A stretch of DNA of 64,000 nt from Pusillimonas sp. T7-7 (GCF_000209655.1 NC_015458.1:1860001-1924000), one strand, 5' to 3'. Positions 1 through 9,806 are shown, numbered from the stretch's first letter. Made by a program: numbers and translations. Notes: a model not told the origin generated them from the sequence alone.

Positions 1-775
1 GCAGCGCTGTCGGATGATAAGTAACGACCACCGGGATATCCTGGTCGGCCTCGCTGCGCATGGCATGCACCTTGCCGCGCAAGGCCTCCAGGTCGTTCTG
101 CAAACCCAGTACAGCCTGTGCCGCAAGGCTGCCCAGAGCAAGAATTCTGTGCGGTTTCAACAAAGCAATCTGACGCTGCAAATAAGGCATGCATGCTTCG
201 ATTTCATCTTGAGTGGGCGTGCGGTTGCCCAAAGGCCTGCATTTGATCACGTTAGTGAAAAAAACCGGAGTCTGCTCAGTGACCTGAATAGAGGCCAACA
301 TGGCCTGTAAAAGCTGGCCGGCCTTGCCCTGAAACGGCAGGCCTGTGCGATCGTCGACACTGCCGGGCGCCTCGCCAACCACCAACCACTCGGGCATGTG
401 CTCGGCCCCAGCACCAGAAACCGCGTGGCTGCGCCCCACATGCAGCCCACATGCCTGGCATCCGGCAATATGTGAAATCAATGCTTCCCAGGTTTCGGGC
501 ACCGGAAGGCGGGGCATCTCAGGAGATTCTGGCGCCGGCTGTTTGGCTTTGGGCTGTGGTGGTGTACGGAGCAGTTCGCGGGTGGCTTGCAGACCACTGC
601 CTGTCGGCTGCGGTTGCGGCTGCCCGTCGCGCTCAAGCACCGGCGCCACAACGGGCGCAGCTGCCGGCGTAGCGGCATAGTGCGCCAGCATGCGCCTGTC
701 CAGCCCGATTTCCTGTAGCCAGGCTTCTTGCAGGCGGCTCAAACGCGGCGCTTGGGTTTGCATGTTGTGCATCAT
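1..775 (-). CDS. Uracil-DNA glycosylase, family 4-like (partial at window edge)
   Basis: This gene encodes a uracil-DNA glycosylase-superfamily protein that would remove uracil from DNA in base-excision repair. The frame opens with ATG ATG at 775 and stays open to base 1, so the C-terminus lies outside the window. An Ala/Pro/Gln-rich low-complexity stretch of about 80 residues comes first. It is followed by a CxxC pair (CQACGLH), the GEAPG active-site motif and FTNVIKCRP, and near the edge VTYHPTAL, which matches the family's conserved HP motif. These motifs and the cysteines fit the Fe-S family 4 enzymes. The start overlaps the stop of the upstream tsaB-rimI fusion (ATGA), implying translational coupling. 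Confidence 0.85.
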   Translation of the reverse strand, partial: MMHNMQTQAPRLSRLQEAWLQEIGLDRRMLAHYAATPAAAPVVAPVLERDGQPQPQPTGSGLQATRELLRTPPQPKAKQPAPESPEMPRLPVPETWEALISHIAGCQACGLHVGRSHAVSGAGAEHMPEWLVVGEAPGSVDDRTGLPFQGKAGQLLQAMLASIQVTEQTPVFFTNVIKCRPLGNRTPTQDEIEACMPYLQRQIALLKPHRILALGSLAAQAVLGLQNDLEALRGKVHAMRSEADQDIPVVVTYHPTAL

Positions 776-2010
776 GCCAATCTTTTTTTCATGACGCAGG
801 CATCTTCACGCTTGCCATGCTCGGCAGGGTAGTAATCTTTGCGTGTCGCCAGCAGCTCAAACCCGCGGTGCCGATAGAAACGCACGGCGTTTTCGTTGGA
901 TGGCCTAACCTCGAGCACCACCGCGGCCAAGCCACGCCGCACGGCCTCTTGCTCACAACGACGCAGCAACTGTGCGCCCACACCCCTGCCCTGCCCATTG
1001 GGCGACACCGCAATCACCAGTAAATGCGCCACGTCGGGTGCAAACATCGTCATGCAAAAGCCCACGACCTGGCCCGACTGCATGGCCACCCATGCGTCAT
1101 AGCCCGCCTGCAGGCCATCGGCAAAATTGCCACGCGTCCAGGGGAAGGCCTGCACCGATGCCTCGATGTGGGTAATGGCATCAAGATGTGTTTCTTGCAT
1201 GCGCTCCAGGGATACGAAGTGCTCTGGCGCCCTGGGGTTGCCGCCCGCCCCCAGTTCACGCTCCATGGTGGTATAGGCAACCTTGTCGCGCACATATAGG
1301 GGAGCAGCCAGCTCTGGAGCAATACCGCCCCCCTCTTGCCATACCTGCAAGGCCAGCCTGGCCACGCTCGTGGCGTCGGACCGCAAGGGGGCCCCTATTT
1401 GCAACCAGCTACGCCCCTTGGCGAGGTCGGCCAGGGCAGGATAGGCTTGAATGGCGTCCCCTTGCAGGCGTGCACCAGAACGATAAGTCAGTCCCCAGGC
1501 GTTGGCGGCAAAATCCAGCCAGTCGCCCAACTGTGCAGCATCAAGCAGAACCGGAGCCTGGACTTCCTGCCATGAGGCCCGCCCCGATTCCAGACCAGCC
1601 TGGTAGGCGGCCAGGTAGATCTCGCCCATGCGGGCATCCTGCACCACTATCTGCAAAGGCGCCGACCCTGACAGCGAGACGTGTTCACGCGCAGCCGCCG
1701 CCTGCAACGATGGCACCGGGATAACCGGAATTTCCAGGGCAAAACCCATGCCCTGCGCCACGCCGCAAGCCACACGCAGGCCGGTAAAGCCACCCGGCCC
1801 CTGGCCGAACGCCACAGCCGACAGGCGACTGGGGGTGATGCCCGCCTGTCCAAGCAGTTGATCCACCATGGGCAGCATGCGTTCAGCATGCTCGGACACG
1901 GCATCGTGCTCCAGCAACTTTAGGTCGATTGCCCCGTCATCCGTCCTGGACAGCAGTGCAACGCCACACAGACTGGATGAGGTTTCCAAGGCAAGAAGAT
2001 GTAGAGTCAT
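772..2010 (-). CDS. tsaB: TsaB-RimI fusion: tRNA t6A biosynthesis subunit fused to ribosomal-protein N-acetyltransferase
   Basis: One uninterrupted frame of 412 codons joins two proteins that are usually separate. Residues 1 to about 250 are TsaB-like (LALETSSS start, GQGPGGFTGLRV loop). TsaB is the scaffold partner of TsaD in making threonylcarbamoyl-adenosine at position 37 of tRNAs. Residues from about 265 onward are a GNAT acetyltransferase of the RimI type (VSPNGQGRGVGAQLL acetyl-CoA loop, then NENAVRFYRHRGFE), which acetylates the N-terminal alanine of ribosomal protein S18. I chose the ATG at 2010 because it puts the TsaB consensus at the N-terminus; an upstream TTG at 2031 is less likely. 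The gene is coupled to the following glycosylase gene by an ATGA overlap. Confidence 0.9.
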   Translation of the reverse strand: MTLHLLALETSSSLCGVALLSRTDDGAIDLKLLEHDAVSEHAERMLPMVDQLLGQAGITPSRLSAVAFGQGPGGFTGLRVACGVAQGMGFALEIPVIPVPSLQAAAAREHVSLSGSAPLQIVVQDARMGEIYLAAYQAGLESGRASWQEVQAPVLLDAAQLGDWLDFAANAWGLTYRSGARLQGDAIQAYPALADLAKGRSWLQIGAPLRSDATSVARLALQVWQEGGGIAPELAAPLYVRDKVAYTTMERELGAGGNPRAPEHFVSLERMQETHLDAITHIEASVQAFPWTRGNFADGLQAGYDAWVAMQSGQVVGFCMTMFAPDVAHLLVIAVSPNGQGRGVGAQLLRRCEQEAVRRGLAAVVLEVRPSNENAVRFYRHRGFELLATRKDYYPAEHGKREDACVMKKRLA

Positions 2011-2253
2011 AGGCAGCCATTTTAGACGCAAGACCTTTGCAGCGACAGTTAGCCAGCGCCGTCAACAGAAACAGTACCATTTCAGGGCTTTAAAGTATAA
2101 AATCGATGGACAAGACTCGTAACATACCAGCTAAAACAAAATAATTTCAAGCACTTGCGCCAATATGTAACCGTCTTTTCTACCAGACGCTTAATGTGTA
2201 ATATCTTGCTACATGCTCTGTACGGCTTAACTCGACCCTGTTACATTTTCCCC

Positions 2254-2988
2254 ATGAACACACAAAATCAATCTCTCGCCCGAAAAATTCTCGTCGTCGA
2301 CGACGACCCACGGTTACGCGATCTGCTGCGCCGCTACCTGACGGAACAGGGTTTCAATGTTTTCGTCGCTGAAGATGCCAAGGAAATGGGCAAACTATGG
2401 CAACGCGAGCATTTCGATTTGCTGGTCCTTGATCTCATGCTCCCCGGCGAAGATGGCCTGTCCATCTGTCGTCGTTTGCGTGGCGGCCACGACAACACCC
2501 CCATCATCATCCTGACGGCAAAGGCCGAAGAAATCGACCGCATCGTGGGTCTGGAAATGGGCGCCGACGACTACCTGTCCAAACCATTCAACCCGCGCGA
2601 ACTGCTGGCACGCGTCAATGCCATCTTGCGCCGTCGCGGCACCGAAGAGCATCCGGGCGCTCCCAGCCAAGAAAACGAATCCATCGAATTCGGTCCTTAT
2701 GTGCTGAATCTGTCCACCCGCACACTGACCCGCAACAACGAACAGGTTCCCATCACCACCGGCGAATTCTCGGTACTCAAGGTATTTGCCCGTCATCCCA
2801 AAATACCACTGTCGCGCGACAAACTCATGGAACTCGCACGCGGCCGTGAATACGAAGCCTTCGACCGCAGCCTCGACGTACAAATTTCAAGGCTGCGCAA
2901 GCTGGTTGAACCCAACCCTTCCAAACCCGTCTTCATCCAGACGGTGTGGGGGCTGGGCTATGTCTTCGTCCCTGATGGCGGCCATTGA
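2254..2988 (+). CDS. ompR: OmpR-family response regulator
   Basis: This is a 244-residue two-component response regulator. The receiver domain (about residues 11-125) has the acidic cluster VVDDD and the phospho-acceptor Asp60 in LVLDLMLPGEDG. A winged-helix DNA-binding domain follows (about 145-240), ending in the usual VWGLGYVF motif. It would be phosphorylated by the kinase encoded immediately downstream, with which it overlaps. OmpR-EnvZ systems control porins and the envelope response to osmolarity, and a major porin gene lies elsewhere in this window. The frame extends upstream to 2155, but the ATG at 2254 gives the family's normal N-terminus and length. Confidence 0.92.
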   Translation: MNTQNQSLARKILVVDDDPRLRDLLRRYLTEQGFNVFVAEDAKEMGKLWQREHFDLLVLDLMLPGEDGLSICRRLRGGHDNTPIIILTAKAEEIDRIVGLEMGADDYLSKPFNPRELLARVNAILRRRGTEEHPGAPSQENESIEFGPYVLNLSTRTLTRNNEQVPITTGEFSVLKVFARHPKIPLSRDKLMELARGREYEAFDRSLDVQISRLRKLVEPNPSKPVFIQTVWGLGYVFVPDGGH

Positions 2989-3023
2989 TTGTTTGCGGGC
3001 ATAAACCCAGCAAGCTTTCCTTC

Positions 3024-4427
3024 ATGTCGTCACAGCAAAAACCCAGAACCAAGATTAAATCTCGGTTCCGCCTAGGCCTATTCACCCGTTCTTTCCTGCT
3101 GCTTGCAGGTCTGATGTTGGTGAGCCTGGGCGCGTGGCTGCAGGTTTTCTTCAGCATGGAAGAAGGGCCACGCGCCACCCAGATGGCACAGCGCGTCACT
3201 ACCGCAGTCAGCATTACCCGCAGTGCGCTCATATACGCCCCCACCAGCGTACGCCCTGCCCTGCTGCTCGACCTGGCCACAAAAGAAAGCCTGCGGGTAC
3301 AACCGCTGGAACCCACTGACGCCCTTGAACCGCTGCCCGACTCCAACTACTGGAATCATGTCGCCTTTGAAATCAAGCGACGCCTGGGGCCCGAAACGCG
3401 TGTCATGTGGACAGTCAATAACACACCAGGCATATGGGTCAGCTTTGACATCAACAATGATCACTACTGGCTGGTTTTCGACCGCGAGCAGTTGGGGTTG
3501 ACCTCGGGCGTCGAATGGTTTGGCTGGGGCGCAACCGCGCTGCTGCTCGCCCTGATCGGCGCGGCCGTCAGCGCCCGCTTTGTGAACCGCCCATTGGCGC
3601 AATTGGCCAAGGTTGCCCAGCAACTGGCCCGGGGTGAAACTCCCTCGCTCCTGCCAGAAAAAGGCCCCGCCGAAATTCGCGACATGAATATCGCCTTCAA
3701 CCGAATGGCGCGCGATATACGTCAAACCGAAGCCGATCGTGAAATCATGCTGGCTGGAATTTCCCACGATTTACGCACGCCATTGGCCCGAATGCGCCTG
3801 GAAATCGAACTGAGCGACGTCAGCGATGAAACCCGCCAGTCCATCGACGAAGACCTGGGCCAAATCGACCACAGCATCGGCCAGCTCATGGAATACGCCA
3901 GGCCGGCCGCCGCCGCGCCCGAACAGGGCATCAACGTTTCGTCGGTATTGCACGATTTGTTCGAGCGCGAACGCAGCCATACCGAATCGCTCGGAGATGA
4001 ACTCCAGGCCAATATTGCCCCCCATCTGTATGCGCGAATCAATGCCCACGACCTGAAACGCATCGTCAGTAATCTTATTGAAAATGCCCGCCGTTACGGC
4101 CGTACTCCGGCCGATGACCGTGCCCACATACAGCTGTCTGCCAGGCAGGAAGGCAGTATTATCGCCATCGAAGTCCAGGATAATGGAACAGGCATAGCGC
4201 CCACCGATATCCAGCGACTACTGCGTCCTTTTTCGCGCGGGGAATCCGCACGCACCGGAGTAAGCGGAGCCGGCCTGGGACTGGCCATCGTTGAACGCCT
4301 TTTGGGCCAGGTAGATGGTACGCTTGAGCTTATTTCACAGCCGTCGGGTGGCCTGATTGCACGCATAGAAATGCCTAAGGTGCGTAGCAAGGAAACAAGT
4401 TCAGGCCGCCCCGGACCCAAAGCGTAG
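3024..4427 (+). CDS. envZ: EnvZ-like sensor histidine kinase
   Basis: This is an inner-membrane histidine kinase of 467 residues, the partner of the OmpR regulator upstream. A transmembrane helix lies at about residues 17-40, followed by a periplasmic sensor segment, a second helix at about 160-185 and a HAMP linker (RPLAQLAKVAQQLARGE). The dimerization domain carries the phosphorylated His248 in ISHDLRTPLARM. The ATPase domain has the N box (LKRIVSNLIENARRYG), the G1 box (DNGTGI) and the G2 box (GAGLGLAIVERL). The ORF reaches back to a TTG at 2985 that overlaps the ompR stop; ATG 3024 is preferred on family length. The two genes look like one operon. Confidence 0.92.
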   Translation: MSSQQKPRTKIKSRFRLGLFTRSFLLLAGLMLVSLGAWLQVFFSMEEGPRATQMAQRVTTAVSITRSALIYAPTSVRPALLLDLATKESLRVQPLEPTDALEPLPDSNYWNHVAFEIKRRLGPETRVMWTVNNTPGIWVSFDINNDHYWLVFDREQLGLTSGVEWFGWGATALLLALIGAAVSARFVNRPLAQLAKVAQQLARGETPSLLPEKGPAEIRDMNIAFNRMARDIRQTEADREIMLAGISHDLRTPLARMRLEIELSDVSDETRQSIDEDLGQIDHSIGQLMEYARPAAAAPEQGINVSSVLHDLFERERSHTESLGDELQANIAPHLYARINAHDLKRIVSNLIENARRYGRTPADDRAHIQLSARQEGSIIAIEVQDNGTGIAPTDIQRLLRPFSRGESARTGVSGAGLGLAIVERLLGQVDGTLELISQPSGGLIARIEMPKVRSKETSSGRPGPKA

Positions 4428-4448
4428 TGCGTCAATACGGAGTTCTGC

Positions 4449-4997
4449 ATGAAAACAGTAGGCGATAAACTCGACCCTTTCAAAGTGACGGGCGTCAAAC
4501 CTGGCTTCAATCTGCACGAGGAAAACGGCGTATCGGCTTTCGAAGACATCACCGAAAGCTCATTTCCCGGCAAATGGAAAATCATCTATTTCTATCCCAA
4601 AGACTTCTCTTTCGTATGTCCTACTGAAATTGTCGGCTTCAATAATCTGACTCAAGACTTCGAAGACCGCGACGCGGTCCTGATGGGCGGGTCAATCGAC
4701 AACGAGCACGTCAAGCTGGCCTGGCGCCGCGAACATCCCGAGCTGAACAAGCTGGGCCATTATCAGTTTGGCGACACCACGGGCGCCCTGATCGACCAAC
4801 TAGGCATACGTGAAAAACTGGAAGGCGTAGCCTTGCGCGCAACCTTTATCGTCGACCCCGACAATATCATCCAGCATGTGTCGGTCAACAACCAGAGCGT
4901 AGGACGCAACCCCGAAGAAATACTGCGCGTGCTAGACGGACTACAAACCGAAGAGCTGTGCGCATGCAACCGCGCGGTGGGCGGCGACACGCTCTGA
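4449..4997 (+). CDS. AhpC/Prx1-type 2-Cys peroxiredoxin
   Basis: This cytoplasmic thiol peroxidase reduces hydrogen peroxide and organic hydroperoxides. At 182 residues it is full length. The peroxidatic Cys57 lies in DFSFVCPTE, and two C-terminal cysteines (171 and 173, in ELCACN) can serve as resolving residues. The CxC arrangement resembles the AhpC proteins that are reduced by AhpD in actinobacteria and Bordetella-type relatives. No ahpD or ahpF gene follows here: the next genes are ispF/ispD on the opposite strand. The start lies 21 bp after envZ, so it could be co-transcribed with it. The exact reductant cannot be told from the sequence. Confidence 0.9.
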   Translation: MKTVGDKLDPFKVTGVKPGFNLHEENGVSAFEDITESSFPGKWKIIYFYPKDFSFVCPTEIVGFNNLTQDFEDRDAVLMGGSIDNEHVKLAWRREHPELNKLGHYQFGDTTGALIDQLGIREKLEGVALRATFIVDPDNIIQHVSVNNQSVGRNPEEILRVLDGLQTEELCACNRAVGGDTL

Positions 4998-5024
4998 CCG
5001 CAAGCAGGCGCTCTGTCGGCGCCC

Positions 5025-5507
5025 TTACGCCGTCAACAAAACCACTACAGTAGCGGCAATGCCCTCTTGGCGGCCAAGATGGCCCAGGCCCTCATTGGTC
5101 TTGGCCTTGATGTTCACGTCTTGCGGCTTGATGGCCAGATCTTCGGCAATATTGGCGGCCATCGCAGCCACGTGCGGCCCCATTTTGGGCGCTTGTGCGT
5201 GCAGGGTGGCATCTATATTGACGATGCTCCAGCCGGCCTGTGCCACTTTACCGAAAGCCGCCCGCAACAACACTCGGCTGTCTGCCCCCTTATAGGTTGG
5301 GTCCGTATCGGGAAAATGGCGCCCGATATCGCCCAGTCCGGCTCCACCCAGTAGGGCATCGGTGATTGCATGCAACAGGACATCGGCGTCGGAATGTCCC
5401 TGCAGGCCATGTGTATGCGGAATCGTGACGCCGCCGATGATCAGCGGACGCCCCTGAACCAGGGCATGTACATCAAACCCTTGCCCTACCCGTAAGGAAA
5501 AACTCAT
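5025..5507 (-). CDS. ispF: 2-C-methyl-D-erythritol 2,4-cyclodiphosphate synthase
   Basis: IspF catalyses the fifth step of the MEP pathway for isoprenoid precursors, converting CDP-ME 2-phosphate to ME-cyclodiphosphate with release of CMP. The 160-residue product has the metal-binding GFDVHAL near the N-terminus and [17 protein letters not shown], which supplies the other zinc ligands, and ends in a normal AATVVVLL strand. I set the start at ATG 5507 because an AGGAG ribosome-binding site sits five bases upstream; a GTG at 5513 is also in frame. It follows ispD on the same strand with a 24-bp gap, so the two form a pathway operon. Confidence 0.95.
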   Translation of the reverse strand: MSFSLRVGQGFDVHALVQGRPLIIGGVTIPHTHGLQGHSDADVLLHAITDALLGGAGLGDIGRHFPDTDPTYKGADSRVLLRAAFGKVAQAGWSIVNIDATLHAQAPKMGPHVAAMAANIAEDLAIKPQDVNIKAKTNEGLGHLGRQEGIAATVVVLLTA

Positions 5508-5531
5508 TACCACTCCTGTCTTGTTTTGTGC

Positions 5532-6311
5532 TTAAAGCCACTTTTCCATGAGTTCGAAATCTTCAGGCCAAGTGACCTTGAAATTGCGCACGGACCCAGG
5601 CACCAGCACCGGCGTATAACCTGCAGCCTCGATGGCCGAAGCCTCATCGGTGAACTGATCAATGGATGCGCTGGCGGCCAGCAAGGCATCCGTGAGCCGG
5701 GCTGCCGGAAACATCTGCGGCGTTTGAGCCAGCCACAGACGCTCGCGGGAAACTGACTTTTCGACACCCGCCAGCGCCTGCGCACCATAAGCCACGCCCG
5801 CGGGACCCGTGTTGTCCAAGCCCATTGTGCCTGCCAGCTTGACTGTGTCGGCCACGGGCTGCGCAAGCAGGCCGCCAGCCTGACGCTGCAGGCAGACATC
5901 AATCAGGCGCTTCAAGGCGCTGGCGGGCAAACCTGGCCGGGCCGCATCATGCACCAGCACCCAATCGTCAGTTTCCAGGGCGGCGTCTTGCAGCGCCGCC
6001 AGCACGGTGGCCGCGCGGCTAGGTCCGCCGCAAGGGCGCCACGCTGTACGAGGCAAACCGGCCAGCGCCTGCTCCACCCAGCCGTCGTGAGCGGCAACCG
6101 CCACCCTGACTTGCGTGATGCGCTCATCAGCCAGCAGCGCCTTTACCGCCCAGCGCAACATAGGCTCGCCCTTCAGTAAACGATACTGCTTGGGCAAAGA
6201 CTGCGCAGCCAGCAACCTGCCACGTTCGTGGTCCGCAGCAGTGGGCCCGACTGATTGGGCGCGTGCGCCAATACCAGCGGCCGGGACGATAGCAATCAAT
6301 TTTCTTGGCAT
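5532..6311 (-). CDS. ispD: 2-C-methyl-D-erythritol 4-phosphate cytidylyltransferase
   Basis: IspD transfers CMP from CTP to methylerythritol phosphate, the third step of the MEP pathway. The nucleotide-binding loop AIVPAAGIGARA opens the protein, and VHDAARP, LAQTPQMF and the C-terminal VTWPEDFELME complete the family pattern. There is an unusual insertion early on (about residues 21-36, SVGPTAADHERGRLLA) before the SLPKQY motif. The start is uncertain: ATG 6311 begins directly at the catalytic fold, while ATG 6323 would add four residues, and neither has a clear ribosome-binding site. It is divergent from mfd, with only about 20 bp between the starts, and co-oriented with ispF. Confidence 0.93.
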   Translation of the reverse strand: MPRKLIAIVPAAGIGARAQSVGPTAADHERGRLLAAQSLPKQYRLLKGEPMLRWAVKALLADERITQVRVAVAAHDGWVEQALAGLPRTAWRPCGGPSRAATVLAALQDAALETDDWVLVHDAARPGLPASALKRLIDVCLQRQAGGLLAQPVADTVKLAGTMGLDNTGPAGVAYGAQALAGVEKSVSRERLWLAQTPQMFPAARLTDALLAASASIDQFTDEASAIEAAGYTPVLVPGSVRNFKVTWPEDFELMEKWL

Positions 6312-6329
6312 AAGGAAAGGCATTTTATA

Positions 6330-9300
6330 ATGATGGGCTACATGAATACAGAAACAGCTTCCTCATTGACGATTCCCACAACCAAAACCGTGCTCGCCGC
6401 CTTGAAACCGGGGCAAAGGCATATACAGGCCTTGCCTCCGGGCTCGGGCGACGCATGGTGGCTGGCCGATCTGGCGCGCGCATCCAGAAAGACAGTTGTG
6501 GTGCTTTGCGCCGACCCTCTGGCCGCCCAACGCCTGGCCGACGAGGTATTGCTGTTTGCCCCCGACTTGCGTGTACGGCAGCTTCCCGACTGGGAAACCC
6601 TGCCCTACGACGGATTCTCGCCACACCAGGACCTGATTTCAGAGCGCCTGCGCACCTTGCACGCCCTGATGCAGGAACAAGTCGATGTGTTGACTGTACC
6701 CATTACCACCGCATTGTATCGACTGGCGCCACCCGAATTCCTGGCCGCCTACACTTTTGCTTTCAGGCAAGGCGACAAACTTGATGAAGATGGCTTGCGC
6801 AAACAGCTGACGCGGGCCAATTACAGTCACGTAACACAGGTTACCGCGCCAGGCGAATTCTGTATACGAGGCGGGTTGATAGACCTGTTTCCCATGGGTT
6901 CGGCCCTGCCCTATCGACTTGACCTATTCGACGACGAAATCGAATCCATACGCAGTTTCGACATCGATACCCAGCGCAGCCTGTACCCGGTCAAAGACGT
7001 GCAACTGCTCCCTGGCCGCGAATTTCCCATGGACGAGGCCTCACGCACGCAGTTCCGGGCCCGCTTTCGTGAGGTATTTGAAGGCGATCCGTCACGCGCA
7101 CTGCCCTATAAAGACATAGGCAATGGCATTGCCTTCGCAGGTATCGAATACTATCTGCCCCTGTTTTTCAGTCAAACAGCCACGCTGTTCGACTATCTGC
7201 CCGAACAGGCATTTACCGTTACGCTGGGCGATATTGATCAAGCCATTCAACGCTTCGCGCAAGATACGCACAGCCGCTATCAATTTCTGAAAAGTGACCG
7301 CGAGCGTCCCGTTCTGCCGCCCGAGCAGCTATTTCTTGATCAAGAAAGTCTGTTCACCCGCCTTAAGTCATTTGCGCGGCTGGTCCTGAGCAGCGAACAA
7401 TCGCACCCAGACTTCCAGCTGGCGCCCAAGGTTGCGGTTGCCCGGCGTGCCGAAGACCCGCTTGCCAGCCTGCGCAGCCTGTTGAACCAGGACGGCCAGC
7501 GCGTAGTCTTGTGCGCCGACTCAGCCGGACGGCGTGAAACCATGCTGCAAATGCTGGCTGAATTCGGCCTGGCGCCCGACTCGGGCAGTGAAACCTTGCA
7601 GGATTTTCTAAGCTCAGACAATCACTGCCGATTCGCCCTGATTGTTGCACCGCTGGGCAATGGCTTCGGCATCACAGCGCAGTCGCTGGTCCTGCTCACT
7701 GAAAACGATCTTTATCCCAGCCAGGCACGTACCCTGCGTCGGGGCAAGCGCATACAAGAACATGGCAGCGATGTCGAGGCCATGGTTCGCGACCTGTCGG
7801 AACTGCGCGAAGGCGACCCGGTCGTCCATGCCCAGCATGGCATAGGCCGCTATTGCGGCTTGATCGAAATGGATCTGGGCGAGGGGCAGATGGAGTTCCT
7901 GCATCTGGAATACGCCAACGGCAGCACGTTATATGTGCCTGTGGCCCAATTGCATGTCATCGCCCGCTATAGCGGGGCCGACCCGGAACACGCCCCACTG
8001 CATCAGCTTGGCTCAGGTCAATGGGACAAGGCACGCCGCAAGGCGGCCAAACAGGTGCGCGATGCCGCCGCCGAGCTGCTGGCCCTGTACGCTCATCGCG
8101 CAGCCCGAGAAGGTTTCCGCTTCAAACTGCCGCCCAACGACTATCAGGCCTTTGCCGAAGGATTTGGGTTCGAAGAAACTCCCGATCAAGCGGCGGCCAT
8201 AGAGGCCGTCTTGGGGGACATGACCTCGGGCCGGCCCATGGACAGGCTGGTTTGCGGCGATGTGGGCTTTGGCAAGACTGAAGTCGCCTTGCGCGCCGCA
8301 TTCCTTGCCGTCGTGAATGGCAAACAAGTCGCGCTGCTGTGCCCCACCACACTGCTCGCCGAACAACATGCACAGACCTTTGCCGACCGCTTTGCCGATT
8401 GGCCGGTCAAGGTCGTTGAGCTGTCACGATTCCGCTCAACGAAAGAAGTGGCTGCTGCCATCAAAGGCTTGAACGACGGGCAGGTGGATATCGTTATCGG
8501 CACCCACAAGATTCTGTCAAAAGACGTGAAGTTCAAGCAACTGGGCCTGGTCATCATCGATGAAGAGCACCGCTTTGGCGTCCGGCAGAAAGAAGCCCTG
8601 AAAACCTTGCGTGCAGAAGTCGACGTACTGACCCTGACCGCAACGCCCATCCCTCGCACACTGGGCATGTCTCTGGAAGGCATACGCGACTTTTCCGTGA
8701 TCGCCACGGCGCCGCAAAAGCGGCTGGCCATCAAGACCTTTGTGCGTCGCGAAGATAGCGGCACCATACGTGAAGCCCTGCTGCGCGAACTCAAGCGTGG
8801 CGGACAGGTGTACTTCCTGCATAATGAAGTCGACACCATACATAACCGGCGGGCCCGCCTGGAAGAGCTGGTACCCGAAGCGCGCATAGCCGTGGCTCAT
8901 GGCCAAATGCCAGAACGCGAGCTTGAAGAAGTCATGAAGGGCTTCTACCAGCAGCGCTACAACGTACTGCTATGCACGACCATTATTGAAACCGGCATCG
9001 ACGTACCCACGGCCAATACGATCGTTATCCATCGTGCCGACCGTCTGGGCCTGGCTCAGCTGCATCAGCTGCGCGGGCGCGTGGGACGCTCACATCATCA
9101 GGCCTATGCCTATTTAATGACGCCCGGCGAAGACGCCATGACGTCCAATGCCAAGAAACGGCTGGAGGCCATCCAGGCCATGGAAGAGCTGGGCGCCGGC
9201 TTCTTCCTGGCCATGCACGACCTGGAAATCCGCGGTACGGGCGAAGTGCTGGGCGAATCGCAGTCGGGCAACATCCACGAGATCGGCTTCTCCATGTATT

Positions 9301-9806
9301 CCGACATGTTGAATACGGCGGTCAGGGCGCTTAAATCAGGCGAGGAGCCCGATCTGGACTCTCCTTTCTCTTCGCTTTGCGAAGTCAATCTGCACGCTTC
9401 AGCCCTGCTGCCATCGGACTATTGCCCGGATGTGCATGCGCGCCTGGGCATGTATAAAAAACTGTCGCACGCCAAGCATGAAGACGATTTGATTCATATC
9501 CAGGAAGAGCTGATCGACCGCTACGGCAAGTTGCCCGAACCCGCGCAAACCCTGCTGGCGACGCACCGCTTACGGATTAATGCGGAGCCGCTGGGTGTCA
9601 ACAAGATAGACGCCAGCGAAGCCCAGGCCCTTATACAGTTCTCGGCCAAGCCCAATGTGGACCCTTTACGTATTATTCAACTGGTCCAGACCCGGCGCGA
9701 CGTAAAGCTGGCGGGGCAAGACAAGCTCAAGGTGGAAATCAAGCAAGGCCAACAGGTGTCTGCGCGTATTGATGCAGTGCGTAATGTGTTGCGGGCGTTG
9801 GTGTAA
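6330..9806 (+). CDS. mfd: Transcription-repair coupling factor Mfd
   Basis: Mfd is an ATP-dependent DNA translocase. It pushes stalled RNA polymerase off DNA lesions and recruits UvrA for nucleotide-excision repair. The product is about 1158 residues, normal for the family. The N-terminal UvrB-homology region has LPDWETLPYDGFSPHQD. The RNA-polymerase interaction (CarD-like) domain has GDPVVHAQHGIGRY near residue 500. The helicase domains have Walker A CGDVGFGKTEVA, the DEEH box (IIDEEHRFGVRQKE), TATPIPRT and the RGRVGRS motif VI, and the C-terminal UvrA-binding domain is present. ATG 6330 follows an AAGGAAAGG ribosome-binding site at 6312-6320; ATGs at 6333 and 6342 are also possible. Confidence 0.96.
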   Translation: MMGYMNTETASSLTIPTTKTVLAALKPGQRHIQALPPGSGDAWWLADLARASRKTVVVLCADPLAAQRLADEVLLFAPDLRVRQLPDWETLPYDGFSPHQDLISERLRTLHALMQEQVDVLTVPITTALYRLAPPEFLAAYTFAFRQGDKLDEDGLRKQLTRANYSHVTQVTAPGEFCIRGGLIDLFPMGSALPYRLDLFDDEIESIRSFDIDTQRSLYPVKDVQLLPGREFPMDEASRTQFRARFREVFEGDPSRALPYKDIGNGIAFAGIEYYLPLFFSQTATLFDYLPEQAFTVTLGDIDQAIQRFAQDTHSRYQFLKSDRERPVLPPEQLFLDQESLFTRLKSFARLVLSSEQSHPDFQLAPKVAVARRAEDPLASLRSLLNQDGQRVVLCADSAGRRETMLQMLAEFGLAPDSGSETLQDFLSSDNHCRFALIVAPLGNGFGITAQSLVLLTENDLYPSQARTLRRGKRIQEHGSDVEAMVRDLSELREGDPVVHAQHGIGRYCGLIEMDLGEGQMEFLHLEYANGSTLYVPVAQLHVIARYSGADPEHAPLHQLGSGQWDKARRKAAKQVRDAAAELLALYAHRAAREGFRFKLPPNDYQAFAEGFGFEETPDQAAAIEAVLGDMTSGRPMDRLVCGDVGFGKTEVALRAAFLAVVNGKQVALLCPTTLLAEQHAQTFADRFADWPVKVVELSRFRSTKEVAAAIKGLNDGQVDIVIGTHKILSKDVKFKQLGLVIIDEEHRFGVRQKEALKTLRAEVDVLTLTATPIPRTLGMSLEGIRDFSVIATAPQKRLAIKTFVRREDSGTIREALLRELKRGGQVYFLHNEVDTIHNRRARLEELVPEARIAVAHGQMPERELEEVMKGFYQQRYNVLLCTTIIETGIDVPTANTIVIHRADRLGLAQLHQLRGRVGRSHHQAYAYLMTPGEDAMTSNAKKRLEAIQAMEELGAGFFLAMHDLEIRGTGEVLGESQSGNIHEIGFSMYSDMLNTAVRALKSGEEPDLDSPFSSLCEVNLHASALLPSDYCPDVHARLGMYKKLSHAKHEDDLIHIQEELIDRYGKLPEPAQTLLATHRLRINAEPLGVNKIDASEAQALIQFSAKPNVDPLRIIQLVQTRRDVKLAGQDKLKVEIKQGQQVSARIDAVRNVLRALV

